NCBI GenBank assembly: GCA_020736575.1
Contig: JAGPYM010000026.1
Location: forward strand, 1-64,000
Length of the DNA: 64,000 bases
Source: Thelonectria olida
Taxonomy: Eukaryota; Ascomycota; Sordariomycetes; Hypocreales; Nectriaceae
Direction of reading: 5' to 3'
The translations under genes and the position numbers were made by a program. The notes beneath the pieces were generated by a model that had not been told where the DNA came from, did not search any database, and worked only from the letters and a program-made list of their open reading frames with translations. Position 1 is the first letter of the stretch; the number at the start of each line of letters is the position of its first letter. Positions 21,118 to 33,576 of this stretch are shown piece after piece.

Positions 21118-23934
21118 CAATTTGAATACAACTCGTTCCGATATTCACATGCTGAAGCTTCTCGTATTGAGATCAGTTACTATCAGTTCATCGAGCATAT
21201 TAGAGATTCACAAGCAAAATAATGCCCTTAACACAGGGTGCTTTTCTCATCCGAGGATGTGTAAGAGCAAAGGTTATCGTCCTCGAGCGGGGTGCAATGG
21301 CCTGCTACAACGCTTGGCAAACTCCGGTTAGACGTTGGCAATAGTTCGCAGGACGTTTTCAGATCCAGCCGAGAGCCGGATGCTTAGTTTTCTTGAGATG
21401 CCTATTCTGGTATGGGAATTTGATCATGGTGTTGACGCTTTGCGGGGGCGGGAAACCGGGGTGCACATGGCACGGGTATGCAGCAATCAACCTATCGAGA
21501 CTAGGGTCGGCAGGCCGTCGAGGGTCATCAAATCCAGGCCTTTGGTCGTATTAACCATCTCAGCCAAGAAAAGAGACGGCAATTGCTATCCGACCCTTGC
21601 AGGAAGCCAGGACCACCTATCTTCCAGGCTGTGCTGCGTGAAGGATCAGCCCTTTTCTGATAGTAGACCTCGTAATCGGTCATTTGTCTACTGCCTGACT
21701 ATCTTCATGATCCCTCAAAACTTAATACCACTTACTAGTAGGGGTCGTGATGCAACTCGGTACCCCCACCCGAGGTACAACCCCCGGACTCTGATGGAAG
21801 TCTCATTGGACCGGCCGCGGACAGCGGTTCGGCTCACCGGTGCACTGCCTTCGGGTGCACGCGTGGGAATTTGCGGGGTGCCCGGGATCCGTGGACGTCA
21901 GCCTTCAGCTGAAGAACCCTTGGCGTTCTCAAGGCTCGGCGAAATATGATCCCACTGCAACTAATAAGCTAGGGTAACCTCCGAATGGGAAGTTCCGGGA
22001 ATTACCTAAGAAGCAATCTAGCTTGTCCGGGGCATTGTTCATCCATGTGCGACGTGCGATCGTATGATACCCGCACTCCGAGAACCCAATCTGACTCAGA
22101 CGAGAGGCGTGATTTTCATGTCAACGTCTTTTCAGCGCAAGAAATGAAGATATCGGCTTACTACTCGGTCTCCAAAATCTCTCACCGGGTTATCTCTCCT
22201 CCTTGGAGGCTAACCTGATCCCGTATGTGCGTGATTTCATCTTTTCATCCTGCAGACCTTTGCGTTCACTGACATTTTTCAATCCCACACGACTTTCCTT
22301 AAGCCGAGGAGCAAGATAGGAGAGCTACGATCGTAGTAACTCAATCCACAGTCCTGTGATTACGAGCCCTCCGGTGCGTTCACCGACCGGCTAGGAAGGT
22401 TGAAGTCGGTCGGGTGACTCTGCTTGGGCTTCCAAGGGTCTTAGCTTATTAAGCACCATTAACCTAGAATAGGTAGGTACTTTAGGTACCTAGATAGATA
22501 CACGCGGTGAAGCCAACTCTCCGGCGTTGCCTAGGCGCATCAAAGGATGAGGTAAGATATACTGATGAGATAAAAATTGGATCATATTGTGAGCATGGGG
22601 TTTGAAGATGATATCTATTAGTGATATTAACACTGACGAACTAATGTACAAAGAAGAGTAACCGGGCATTGGTATAACGATAACATTCAGAATAATGGTC
22701 CGAGAAATTTGCTTTCTCACCCATCAGCTTTCTCGTCGGGACAAATCCACCGATTGGCTGTCGTTTTAAGATTGGACGAATACTTCGACATGGAGGAAGA
22801 GGATCCAGGGAGTTGAACGAATGATTTTTAGATGGCAATTGCAAACACATTACTAAGCAAATCAAACTCTATGGAATGCATCGCGATCCAAGCCAAACCA
22901 TCCGACCTCGACCACTTCCAGAGACTTCCTGTCACTGACAATCGGGTGCCGGAAGTCACTGGACACCTAGATCTCAGGAAGTGCAGAACCAGAGCAGAAA
23001 TATGGAGGTATGGAAGTCCATATTAAGTGATTTTCCTCCAGGGCCGTGGCGTCGGTAAATTAGTGTGGAAGGACATGCCGCGGTAAGTGGGCACCTAAGA
23101 TGGCAAAAGCCACTAATAACATGTCTTGAACACACTTGATCAATCCACGAATCTTGTAATTCAGCTGAGACTTCTTGCCACTTTCTCTCATAGTCGACTC
23201 TTATCCCAAGCGTGTCCTGGACGTGGCCCAGCATTATCAAATGGCCCAAGACAGCGAACGACAATTGTCATGCTATTGTGCCTCTTATGTCCATCTTTTA
23301 TAAACAATTCCCATACAAATCTCAGCGAAGCAAATGGATACACCTGACGACTTCTTTCCTTAAGGCTCCTACAAACGCCACGGAGAATGTTCAGTGCCTA
23401 CTTCCCCGACAGTGCCTCACTTTCGCTCGTGTTAGTTCTGTGTAATGTACCAGCTGTGGCAGCTGTTCTTTAGATGAAAAATGAGCCAATATCAGAAATA
23501 GTCAACTCAGTTTCTGCCCCCCGTGATCCAAATATTTCATTCTATATTTCTATGTCTTTGGCTATTACGACCTGGAAGGCACATATTTGACCACCGCCGG
23601 ACGTAAATACGTGCTGCCTTGACAGCCTACCCTGTAATAAAAGCGAATCAAGTCGGGGAGAAGTAAGCGTAAAGCTATAACTCTACCATTCCGAAATGCA
23701 AAACTTAAAAGTTCAGGTGAGTGTAATAATAGCAAGAGAATGATAGAGTGAGGTCGATCACCAACATTGACTCAGATCTACAAAGGATAACTCTCGACAA
23801 CGAGGAGATTTCGCCAATTCAGAAACTCAGGGCGGGCAGGGATCAATGGGATAGGCCACCAGGGGTTATCTAGGCTGGGAACCGTCCCCGCCTCTACGAG
23901 GACTAGCTTCGGTTCTTCATTCTACTGCCAGTCG

Positions 23935-23945
23935 CCCCCCCCCCC
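23935..23945. repeat. C11 homopolymer
   Basis: Eleven consecutive C residues, likely length-variable and prone to sequencing error. It is not inside a recognised gene. Confidence 0.7.
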
Positions 23946-24525
23946 GCCTGGGGATGGACAGGTTCCGATGCGGGGTTGTATCAAGAGCGATTTATTGACG
24001 GCAGTGAGAGAAGAGACAAGAAGGAGTAAGGAACTACAATGCTTGAGATTGCGTGATTGGTCCCTCTTCGAACTCGGGCATGTGTTTCGAGACATTTGAG
24101 GGCTCCAGCCAACCGACCATCCCAAGGCGGGATTCAAGATGGTGTTTGGGCGTGTGATATGATCACATTCTTGCATTAGATTCTCACGCTAATGGTGAAG
24201 CATTTGCCCATCTGACAAGTCAACCACGGACTTCTGCACACTTCAAGACCAGCGGCCCACTCGTCCAGCCGTTTGTCCACAAAGAAGCGCTCAATCCATG
24301 AACTAATGCAGTTCTTTGCGAAAGCGCGTTATCCCGCGTTCCCGGCCCTCCAACCAGATCCGGCTCTGACGTGGCCGTCTGTTCAGGGGCCGTCAGCTTC
24401 CATCGAGCACGCTTTCATGTGACTGTGTGCCTGTTCCCAAAAAAAAATAACTCTTCCGTATTGGCATCCTTGACGGGTGACACCCAAGCTTTTGCCCCTC
24501 ATTCAGGCGTGAAGCATTCGCAAAC

Positions 24526-25986
24526 ATGGCTGACCCGACTGTGATTGAAGCCGTAAGTGGTGCGCCGATTACAATCGCCATGGCGCGGACTGACATTGAA
24601 GTAGGACCCTACTCTCGGCAGTGACAGTGACTTTGATTCGGAAAGGTCGGCTCCTTCTTCACGCCCCAAGAGCCATGTGCTGATTACGACTCTAGTGTTT
24701 CTGATTCAACCGCGTCCATCACCTCCAGCATCTTTGAGCGCCGCTATTTCCAGGGCCGAGCTTATGCCAACCCGAAATATGGCAGGCATTGGTATGTGCC
24801 CCCTCCCTGCCTCTGACAGTCAGGCAGCGCTGTATTAATGCGATTGTAGGGCTCCCAGCGATGAGGAACAGCTTGAAGCCCTCGACATCATGTATGTTTC
24901 TCTGAGCGGCTGATCCGCACAGGTAACTGACCACGTCAACAGCCACCATTGGTTGACGCTGATGCTAAAGGATAAGCTCTACCTGGCACCTATTGGTGAC
25001 AGTCCCCAGGTAGATTCATGTCCCAATTCGTCCCTGCTATGGACATTGTCGCTAAACTCGATAGCGTATTCTGGATGTCGGGACTGGCACTGGCATTTGG
25101 GCCATGTGAGAACTGCGCTGCGCTGGCTTGTGCCGCCCATGAAGTCCCCTGCTAATCCCTTGCAGCAACATGGGCGATGAGTTCCCCTCGGCTTCTGTCA
25201 TCGGTACCGACATTGCGCCCTCGCAGCCCTCATGGGTTCCACCAAATGTCGAATTCCAGATCGACGATGCGCAGCTAGAGTGGACGTTCGAGCCTGAGTC
25301 GTTCGACTTTATCCACATTCGCTACCTGCAGGGCTCGATTGCGGACTGGCCGAGGCTATATGGCCAGGTCTTTAAAGCTCTGAAGCCTGGTGGTTGGTTC
25401 CAGCACATTGAGCCTGATCTTCAAATGCTATCCGAGAACCCCGCCATAGACGTCGATAAAGATCAGTATGTAGCCGCCTTTCTGACGATGCCCTGAAGAT
25501 AACTATGTCCAAGCGACTTGAAGGAAGTAGCTCTAACATTACCGTCTAGTATCTTCACTAGGTGGGCCAACACCTTTCTGAAGGTTGGAGAGACAACTGG
25601 GCAAACCTTTGACTTTACGAATGGAAAGTTGGAGCAACTCGCCAAGGATGCCGGCTTGACTTCTATCAACAGCCAAACTCACAAGATCCCAGTTGGAAGC
25701 TGGCCAAAGGACAGGAAGCTCAAGGAACTGGGCACATTCGTGAGTCTTTCATTTAGCCAAGCTCTAGATGGGTTCGTCAAACTGCCCCTCTGTGAAATTC
25801 TCGGCTGGAGTCAGGAGGAGATGGTTGTCTTTGCGGCTGAGATGCGCCGGGCCCTCGCCAACCCCAAAACTCGGACTACGGCCAATGTGTAAGTGCCAAC
25901 TTCTCCTCTGGGGTGACTACGAATTCTGACTGACGATGCGTCACAGTTTCAGCATGTACGGGCAAAAGCCGGGGACGTCATCCTAA
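24526..25986 (+). CDS. LaeA-like SAM-dependent methyltransferase
   Basis: Nine exons (24526-24552, 24605-24645, 24696-24791, 24850-24891, 24943-25009, 25065-25105, 25166-25465, 25550-25888, 25947-25986) join in phase to 330 residues. The acidic N-terminus leads into SITSSIFERRYFQGRAY. SAM-binding motif I is ILDVGTGTGIWA at residues 93-104, followed by VIGTDIAPSQPSWVPPN, FIHIRYLQGSIADW and LKPGGWFQHIE. The C-terminus ends with the family-typical YGQKP. This is the fungal class I methyltransferase group that includes LaeA and many secondary-metabolism methyltransferases. Its substrate is unknown and a global LaeA role should not be assumed. The very short 5' exons (27 and 41 bp) are inferred from frame and acidic family-like composition and are the weakest part. 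No metabolite backbone gene lies nearby. Confidence 0.85.
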
Positions 25987-27277
25987 ATGGTCCTGTGTAC
26001 CGTAGTTTGGGGTGAGGCGCAAATACCTGTCGAATTTTTAGGCATCGTATGTCAAGATAATACCCCAATCAAAGGACTAGTTTGTGTAGGAAAGCGCAAT
26101 TTCCTCGGATACTGGCAACGTGAGAGGGTCTCATTATATAGGTGTATAGGTAGGCAAGGTAGGCTTAGTAGCTTACTGGACTATCGTCTCGCGAGCGCCT
26201 CGGATCGCTTTCAGGGGAGACTACGATCATATGCAAAGAAGAGAATAAGCATTGCAGCTGCATATTTGGTACCGAAAGACAGTTACCTAGGTAGAGATAT
26301 CGTATGGTGCGGGGCTCCAAGCTCAACACATTGATCGCTGACTGGTGCGGCAGTCGACCTTGTTTGGCCCCATCAAACTGCACCCCTGCTCGAGCAACGG
26401 GCCGACTCAATTTCCATCCCGTACAAGCGGTGCGCGGAAGAAAGCAAAGACGACTGTACTCGTGGGTTGAAGATTGCATTTGGTGTCCGAATTCGTCCTT
26501 CCAGGGCTGATCTCGGAAAGCAAATTTTCCACCACTCCTTCGGTCGACCAAGGTATGTAGTACGCATCCGCGTGGATTGTCGTGAGTTTGAACTTGTCAA
26601 GTCTCAACAATGCTGCCCAAGAATTCTCGAGATTAAAATGTATGGCTGTTGGAATCTTCGAGTTGTCTGCATAGTGTGTGAGGTATAATCCGAGCATCGA
26701 TCAACTTCGAGTAACATGTCGGTATGTGGCCAGGAATATATGCGCTCCAGACAACAGTCACTCAAGACATGTGCCGTGGGCTTTGAAGCTAAATGTATAG
26801 GAACAATGTATAACAAATTATAGGCACCTTGCACCTAAACTGACGGCGCCATGACGCATTTCATTACTTTACGCCGTATTTTCCAAGGTCGCAATTCCAC
26901 CCTCGGGCTATCAACGTGCCGAGACCCCTCACTTTACAAAGTCTATTAATGCGGTGAGCAGGGGAATATCCATGCCGAGTCTCGTGCGCCATTGAGCTCT
27001 CCAATATAATGCTTGTTCAATGTTGAATTGCCAAGCTGTTTGCCCCTCCTGGTCGATCATGAGCTCGGCCTCAACGCCCCTTTGGTTAAAACCGATTCAC
27101 CCGGGATTGGAGGAACGATTTTATGTTGCAAATTAAGATCGCTCCACTGTCGGACTAGACTCTGATTTACCCGGTATGCGAATTGTCTGTACGGAAATAT
27201 AAGGTTGCATTCACCTCCCGCCATAGGTAGCTATTGCAATCCAAGTTGTGTCGCTTCTGCCAAGTCTACTTGCCACA
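25987..27277. other. Intergenic, methyltransferase to beta-galactosidase
   Basis: 1.3 kb without a convincing gene. A minus-strand open frame of about 96 codons at 26407-26697 (contains HADAYYIPWSTEGVVENL) looks slightly protein-like but has no identifiable domain or extension. TAGGTGTATAGGTAGG-type low complexity occurs near 26140. Confidence 0.4.
27198..27203 (+). promoter_or_regulatory. TATA-like element of beta-galactosidase gene
   Basis: TATAAG lies 80 bp before the ATG of the GH35 gene; spacing suits a short fungal leader. It is a weak match to the consensus. Confidence 0.35.
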
Positions 27278-30200
27278 ATGAAGATTGCGAAGTTCGGCTT
27301 CGGCCTGGGGTGTTTAGCATCATTCATAACACCCATAGCTGCAGCAGATTCCGACTGGCCTGTCCTCGACAATGGCTTGACGGATATTGTTCAATGGTAA
27401 AGACACGGGCCCCTGCCATTTGGGGAGGAAAACCTAACATGAGCTCCAGGGACCACTATAGCTATCACGTCAATGGACAAAGGCTGTTTATCTTCTCTGG
27501 AGAGGTGAGTAAATATGCTTGAGTGGAATCCGTTGAGTTGCTCATACGTTGCAGTTCCATCCATGGCGATTTCCAGTGTAGGTTGGCAAATGATATTCTA
27601 ATTGCAATGATGTCTGACTTAAACCTTGTAGCCCTGAGCTTTGGCGAGATCTGCTTGAGAAGATCAAAGCTGCTGGGTAAGTGAGCTCAGAACCAGCGTA
27701 GAGCAGATGACTAACCTAAGGATAGCTTCAACACATTCTCCATCTACAACTCCTGGGGTTACCATAGCGCCTCGCCCGACGCTCTGGACTTCACCAATGG
27801 CGGGCACAACTTCACATCAATCTTGACTCTTGCAAAAGAGCTCGGGATGTATGTCATCATTCGTCCTGGACCCTACGTCAACGCTGAGACGAATGCTGGG
27901 GGCTTTCCTCTGTGGCTCACCACAGGCGAGTACGGTGATCTTCGTGACGATGACGAAAGGTATACTGCGGCTTGGAAACCTTACTGGGAAGCCATCTCCA
28001 GCATCATCGAGCCGCATCTCATCACCAACGGTGGGAACGTCATCATGTTCCAGATCGAAAACGAACTGAACGGCCAGTGGAAGGACATCAAAAAACGAGT
28101 GCTTAACCCTACCATCGCAAACTACATGCAGGAACTGGAGGACAGTGCCCGTGACAGTGGCATCAACGTGCCCCTGTCCCATAACGCACCGAACATGAAT
28201 GGATACTCCTGGTCCAAAGACTTCTCCAACGCCACTGGGAACGTCGACGTTGTTGGCGTCGACAGTTATCCGTCATGCTGGAGTTGCAATCTCAGCGAGT
28301 GTACCGGCACAAACGGAAAGTATGTCGCGTACAAGACAGTCGAGTACTACACCTACTTCACTGTCCAGTCCCCCAGACAGCCAAACTTCATGCCGGAATT
28401 TCAAGGAGGGTCATACAATCCTTGGGGTGGTCCCCAGGGCGGTTGTCCAACCGACATTGGCACTGATTTTGCCAATCTCTTCTATCGCGACCTTATCGCC
28501 CAGCGCGTCACGGCTCTCTCTCTCTACATGATGTTTGGTGGAACGAATTGGGGACACTCAGCTTGCCCTGTAGTGGCAACCAGCTATGATTACTCGTCAC
28601 CAGTGTCGGAGAATCGCAATCTGTGGGACAAGTATTACGAGACTAAGCTGCTGGTTCTGTTTACCAGAGTTGCTCATGATTTGGCTTATACCAATCGAGT
28701 CAGCAATGACACCAGCGACACCGACAACGACGCAATTACTACGACCGAGCTAAGAAACCCGGACACAAACGCAGCTTTCTACGTCGTAAGGCACGATGAT
28801 TCAACATCGAGTACCAAGGAGAAGTTTCATTTGAACGTCAACACTTCCGAGGGCAACTTCACTGTCCCTCGCTATGCGGATGCCACCTTGATCAATGGTC
28901 ATCAAGCCAAGGTTCTCGTGACGGATTTCACATTTGGCAAGAAGAAACTAATATACTCGACTGTGGAAGTTCTCAGCTACTCAATCATTGATGGTAAAGA
29001 GGTACTTGCATTGTGGATGCCCCAGGGCGAAGCTGGTGAATTTGTCATCAAGGGTTCATCTGGGCTCAAGGTTTCGAGCACTGGTGGAGACAAGACCGTG
29101 AAAGTTCGCAAGGAAAAGATCGGAATCACAATATCATATGTTCAAGGTGAAGGAATGAACATCGTTGAGCTGAGCGATGGCGCTCGCATCTTGATGCTTG
29201 ACCGGAAGACGGCGTATCGCTTCTGGGCACCAACTCTTGACAACGACCCCATGACACCACCAAATCAGACGGGTCAGTCCCGCAACTCACCCCAAAACGC
29301 AAGATTGGAAGCTGATACAACTCATAGTCTTTGTACAAGGTCCTTATCTTGTCCGTTCTGCTGAGTACGACAAGAAGAAGCAAATCCTCAATCTCAACGG
29401 TGACGAAGAAGAGACTAAGCAGATCACCGTGTTTGCATCCAAGAAGCTCCGTCAAATTACTTGGAACGGGAAGAAGGTCCCCATCAAGTCACACAAGGGC
29501 CCCGTATACGTCATCACCGTCGATGGTCCTTCGAGTTTTGTACTTGATCCCCTGGGCCCCTGGTCGGTTGCAGACGGTCTTCCCGAGATTGGAGAGGATT
29601 ATTCGCCAAGCTCCGATGCTTGGGTCGGTACGTATTGAGCTGCTTGACCATGTTTTAATAGCGTCCGTCTAATATCCCACAGTTGCCAACAAAACAGAAA
29701 GTCCAAACCCGACGGAGCCGGCTGCCAATAACCCAGTTCTTTATGTCGACGATTATAAGGTCCATTACGGAAACCACATCTATAGGGCTACATTTTCCTC
29801 CACGGAAGAACCGCCAACGGGCATCTTCCTCAGCCTCCAAGGTGGTCTCGCCTTCGGTTACTCGGTCTGGCTTAACTCCAACTATGTCGGGTCCTACTAC
29901 GGTCTTTCTTACATCGGTGCGCATTCTGGAACACTTTCTTTCGGCAATTCGACCCTTTCGAAAGACGGCGACAATGTTTTGGTTGTGTTGATGGACCAAA
30001 GTGGCCACGAGCTGCGTAGTGGTGCAGTAGAGCCAAGAGGAATTATGAACGCAACTCTCGTTGGCTCGGGCGACTACAAGTTCAGCGAATGGAAACTTGC
30101 CGGGAATGCCGGGCTTGAGGACAATATCGATCCCGTACGAGGTCCCATGAACGAAGGTGGACTCTATCCAGAGCGCATTGGCATGCATCTCCCAGGTTTC

Positions 30201-30659
30201 CCCGAGGACGACTGGGAGACCCTGCCCAGCAACACCAGCACCCTGGTTGTCCCCTCCGCCGGCGTGCGAGTTTTCCGCACGATCGCACCTCTCGACGTTC
30301 CCGAGGGACTCGATGTGTCCATCTCGTTCCGTCTTACTGCAACCTCGGATGACACATTTACACCCGCCAAGGCAACATATAGCAACCGCCTCCGCGCGCT
30401 GCTCTTCGTAAATGGCTACCAGTACGGCCGATTCAGCCCGTACATCGGAAACCAAATTGACTTTCCCGTACCCCCGGGCATCTTGGACTACCACGGAGAT
30501 AACACCATTGTAGTGACAGTATGGAGCCAAGCAGCCGAGGGAGTGGAGATGAAGGTGGAATGGTTAACCGACTATGTTCATACTACCAGCTTTGATGTCG
30601 GGTTCGATAGCACATACCTCCGCCCAGGTTGGACTAAGGACCGGCTTCAGTATGCTTGA
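27278..30659 (+). CDS. Secreted GH35 beta-galactosidase
   Basis: Seven exons (27278-27396, 27450-27504, 27555-27577, 27632-27676, 27726-29272, 29328-29627, 29683-30659) give 1021 residues, the normal length for fungal LacA-type enzymes. A signal peptide ([18 protein letters not shown]) is followed by [18 protein letters not shown] and [14 protein letters not shown]. The TIM barrel shows RPGPYVNAE, then FQIENEL with the acid/base Glu at about 194, and [14 protein letters not shown] with the nucleophile Glu at about 305. C-terminal jelly-roll domains follow ([20 protein letters not shown]). It hydrolyses terminal beta-D-galactosides such as those in pectic galactan, xyloglucan side chains or lactose, outside the cell. 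N-glycosylation sequons are frequent. The introns are small and regular; no lesion was found. Confidence 0.92.
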
Positions 30660-32084
30660 GGGTGCTTTCAGTCTTTTGAGTAAAGCTGGTAGCTTTAAAT
30701 GTATCTTAGATATTGTCATTCAAGATGGTTGGGTCTTGGTTGATGTCAATGGTTTCTGACATTGACTATCGTTCACCCCCCTTAGTTTAATAATACTGAT
30801 ATCAACAAGTTCATCCTCATGTCCGTTTTTGACTTGCTGACGCAATCCTTGGGAGAAGCTTAAGCTTGATTCCGGACCTTTCCCTTTTTATGCAACCTAA
30901 TATGTGATGGGCATGACGGCAAGTAGGGACGTTGTAACAGAGGAAACCTTTCGGCGAGGCGATTTGTGGCGGGCACCTATAGCATAATTATCCGTGAGGT
31001 ATAATGGCCTGATTAAATGAATAAAATATTAGTGTAAAAATGAATGCATCTTTTTTTTCTAAACTAGGTGGGCAGAGAGCCTGCTTCTTATACTACCTTC
31101 CTGCCCAGGGATCCTGGGATTCGAAGCCCGGCTGATAGACCAGTCCGGTTCCCCGTAACACAATCTGTATGCTTCAAGCGCGACACACTGTGAAAGACGA
31201 TCTGAATAAGGCTATTGCTGATCAATCCTTGGTCTTGCACACTTTGTTTTATCATGTTGGCCTAATGGGTTTTCCTGACGAGCAGTTGTAATGCAGCATA
31301 TCCATCCTTACCTGTGTGTAGTCTGAGCAAAAATGGCCGTTTTGACGGGAAAAACACGATTAGTGCATACTATTTCATTAATAGTGCTCACCGGGATTCA
31401 TGGGTGGGCTATGTTATGGGGCTCATGTGTCAAGTTGAGTATCTTACAAATCCCCCAACGAACACTCAGGGGCCAAGTACTTGTTTACAGCAGTAGCATC
31501 ATTCAGAAAGTGTATTGAACTGGGACATTCTGCTCGGAAGAAGAGTGTGCCTGACGGAATAACTCGTCCCGTTGCAGGTGGGCTATCCGTAAACACAAGG
31601 GTTGCAAAAGCCTAAGTCGTTCCAACTCCTACTCTGTTGACAAGTTGACAGCATGTTTAAAAGCAAGGACATCCAATCAATTGTGGCCCTGCCCTGTTAC
31701 TAGAATGACACGTTCGTAGTGAACGATGAAGCCGAGATCCGATAACCAGCATTCTTCCACACCGCATTGGGACTTTTTGTTTGAAGTGGTGTGCCGCTTG
31801 ATGCGGTATCCCTGCGATGTAACAAGAGCCTCGTATTTGTTTCGGCAGTTTGAAACTTTTGCACCGTTTCGCATGACAAATCTCCACCAACCATAGGACG
31901 CTTCAGATAAAGACCACACGATAGAGTGTTATTAAGGGTTTTGACGTGGACCTTGACATGTTCCATTGTGAGAAATACTAGAAATCGATGCCCTCAGCTA
32001 TAAGACCAAGCGGTTTGCCAGCAATCTTTCAGCAACTCGATACAGCTTCCTTTCACACTTGATTTGTAAACCACCATCGACACC
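30660..32084. other. Intergenic
   Basis: 1.4 kb without a convincing gene. It includes the 3' end of the beta-galactosidase and an AT-rich patch near 31000-31060. The string GATTCGAAGCC near 31118 resembles a tRNA B box, but flanking bases do not form a T-stem, so no tRNA is called. Confidence 0.45.
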
Positions 32085-32936
32085 ATGCCTTCTTCAAAGC
32101 AAATTCTTTCCGCCATGGTCGCACTGGCCGCCACCTCCGTAAATGGAGCCATGGGCCCAGCATTCAGCACCGGCCCCGTTGCGTCCAACTCTTTCATCCG
32201 CGAGTCTACTTCCACTCTTGTCCTTCCCAAGGCCCCTAGTGGCTCTTCCGGTGATACATCTCTCTGGGTCGGCATGGGAACGTCGAATGGCGACTTGATC
32301 CAGTCAATTGCAGACAACTGGTCGTCTAGCGACTGGAGCATCTATGCCTACACCCTCCTCTCGACCTCGGGTTTGTGACCTTAAACTACTTTATTTTGAG
32401 TTATCATCGATATTGACTCAATGATAGCTACTACCCAAATGCCTGTCGAGGGCCAACACTCTACCGCTGTGGCCGGTGACAAAGTGACGATGCACTGTAT
32501 GAGACACGCTACTTATCTCCGTACCGGATTTCGCTAAACTTGGCATTTCTTAGACAAGTACAATGATTCCACTGGAAACTACACACAGACCGTCTCGGTC
32601 AACGGAAAGACTGTGTCCACCCTATCCACCTCTGACGGCCATGCTCAGGGCTGGGGTTCTGCCGTCGAATGTGCCGAGAACAACTGCGGCACCGTTCCTG
32701 CTCACAGTAAGATCACACGATTCACAACATAGATCCTAACTACGAGATCATAAGCTGACCTCCTGAACCACACAGAGTGGACCAACACCAAGATTATTCT
32801 TGACGTCGCTGACCCCAACTATATCAACACCCTGGGTAAGGGCCAAGGCGTCACTGGCGACATGTCGACCAGTGACGGTGGCAAGACTTGGACCGTTAGC
32901 ACCATCAGCATTCCCAAGTTCACTTTCGGGAAGTAG
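32085..32936 (+). CDS. Secreted protein resembling G1 (eqolisin) glutamic peptidases
   Basis: Four exons (32085-32370, 32428-32496, 32554-32706, 32776-32936) encode 222 residues. The N-terminus is a secretion signal (QILSAMVALAATSVNGA). The mature part has a beta-sandwich look: STLVLPKAP, SLWVGMGTSNGDLIQSIADN, then alternating short strands and a C-terminal VSTISIPKFTFGK. The spacing of WVGMG...LIQ, an AGDKVTMHYKY strand and the later GSAVECAEN recalls eqolisins, where a Gln and a Glu form the catalytic dyad. Here Gln in LIQSI and Glu in AVECAE are possible equivalents. This is inference from pattern; it could be a non-catalytic lectin-fold protein. It lacks the long pro-region of true eqolisins. 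Confidence 0.7.
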
Positions 32937-33576
32937 GTGTGAAACGGTAATAGACACGAGGTGCTATTGAGGTTAGAATTCTTGCTGTTTATACGCATTG
33001 CGGCACGTCAAGGCCTGATTAGCTGGTGAACCATTCATGAAAATAGTCTTCGTATTGATATCAACAAAGTCGTATTCTTGATTTATCACGCAAATGTCAC
33101 TGATTGGAAGGTGTCGCAAAAATACCTTTGGATGTAGGATAATTATGTTCAGGTGTCCTTGCCTGCAGGAGAGATCGCATAATTCGTTACTTTGCAACTT
33201 AGCCACGGTGTAATACAAGGATACATTATTGTATAAGGGGGATTACGCAAGCTACGCGGTGTCTCGGTCCATAAGCTCGCGTTCATCACACAGAACCGTT
33301 ACGTGATCAACTTCTCAGTGTAGCACGCCCCGATGTGGATTGACCAACATTCACCGCTTGGCTATTATCATCCGATAGGTACAAAAGGCGCGATGGGCAA
33401 AGGCTTGAGTAGCAAGATAGTCTAAATCTATAGATAAAAGATACAAATGAAAACTATTGAGAATAATACTCAGCAGTGGACGTGTGAGAGAATGATAGTC
33501 AATCCGCACGAGCAATGGTGCGTGGCGGGCTCCCCATGACTCAAAGAGTGTAATGCGATGCAATGCGCCCCTCAGT
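32937..33576. other. Convergent intergenic region
   Basis: 640 bp between two convergent genes, AT-moderate, with no recognisable coding or RNA gene. It should hold both terminators. Confidence 0.4.

Larger units (their letters stand above)
21011..24525. other. 3.5-kb stretch without convincing genes
   Basis: Apart from the lipase promoter, nothing recognisable was found. The longest open frame (21335-21949, plus, 204 codons) is rich in Arg, Pro and Gly, lacks domains and a splice-consistent extension, and is probably chance in a locally GC-rich segment. Around 22470-22500 the sequence is built of TAGGTA/GGTACCT words, a low-complexity pattern common between fungal genes. A run of eleven C residues lies at 23935-23945. 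Confidence 0.45.

Noticed and set aside
21335..21949. 204-codon open frame as a gene
   Set aside because: No domain, no good start context, Arg/Pro/Gly-rich composition typical of chance frames in GC-rich DNA; kept only as a possible finding.
9000..26000. Secondary-metabolite gene cluster (P450, SDR, methyltransferase, permease)
   Set aside because: No polyketide synthase, peptide synthetase, terpene cyclase or prenyltransferase backbone gene is present, and a 3.5-kb gap separates the methyltransferase.
26407..26697. 96-codon minus-strand frame with protein-like composition
   Set aside because: No domain could be named, and neither splice-consistent neighbours nor a promoter were found.
29655..30530. 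291-codon minus-strand frame
   Set aside because: It is antisense to the last exon of the GH35 gene, whose reading is clearly the conserved one.
31110..31150. tRNA-like B box (GATTCGAAGCC)
   Set aside because: The flanking bases do not form a T-stem on either strand and no D-arm or acceptor stem could be drawn.
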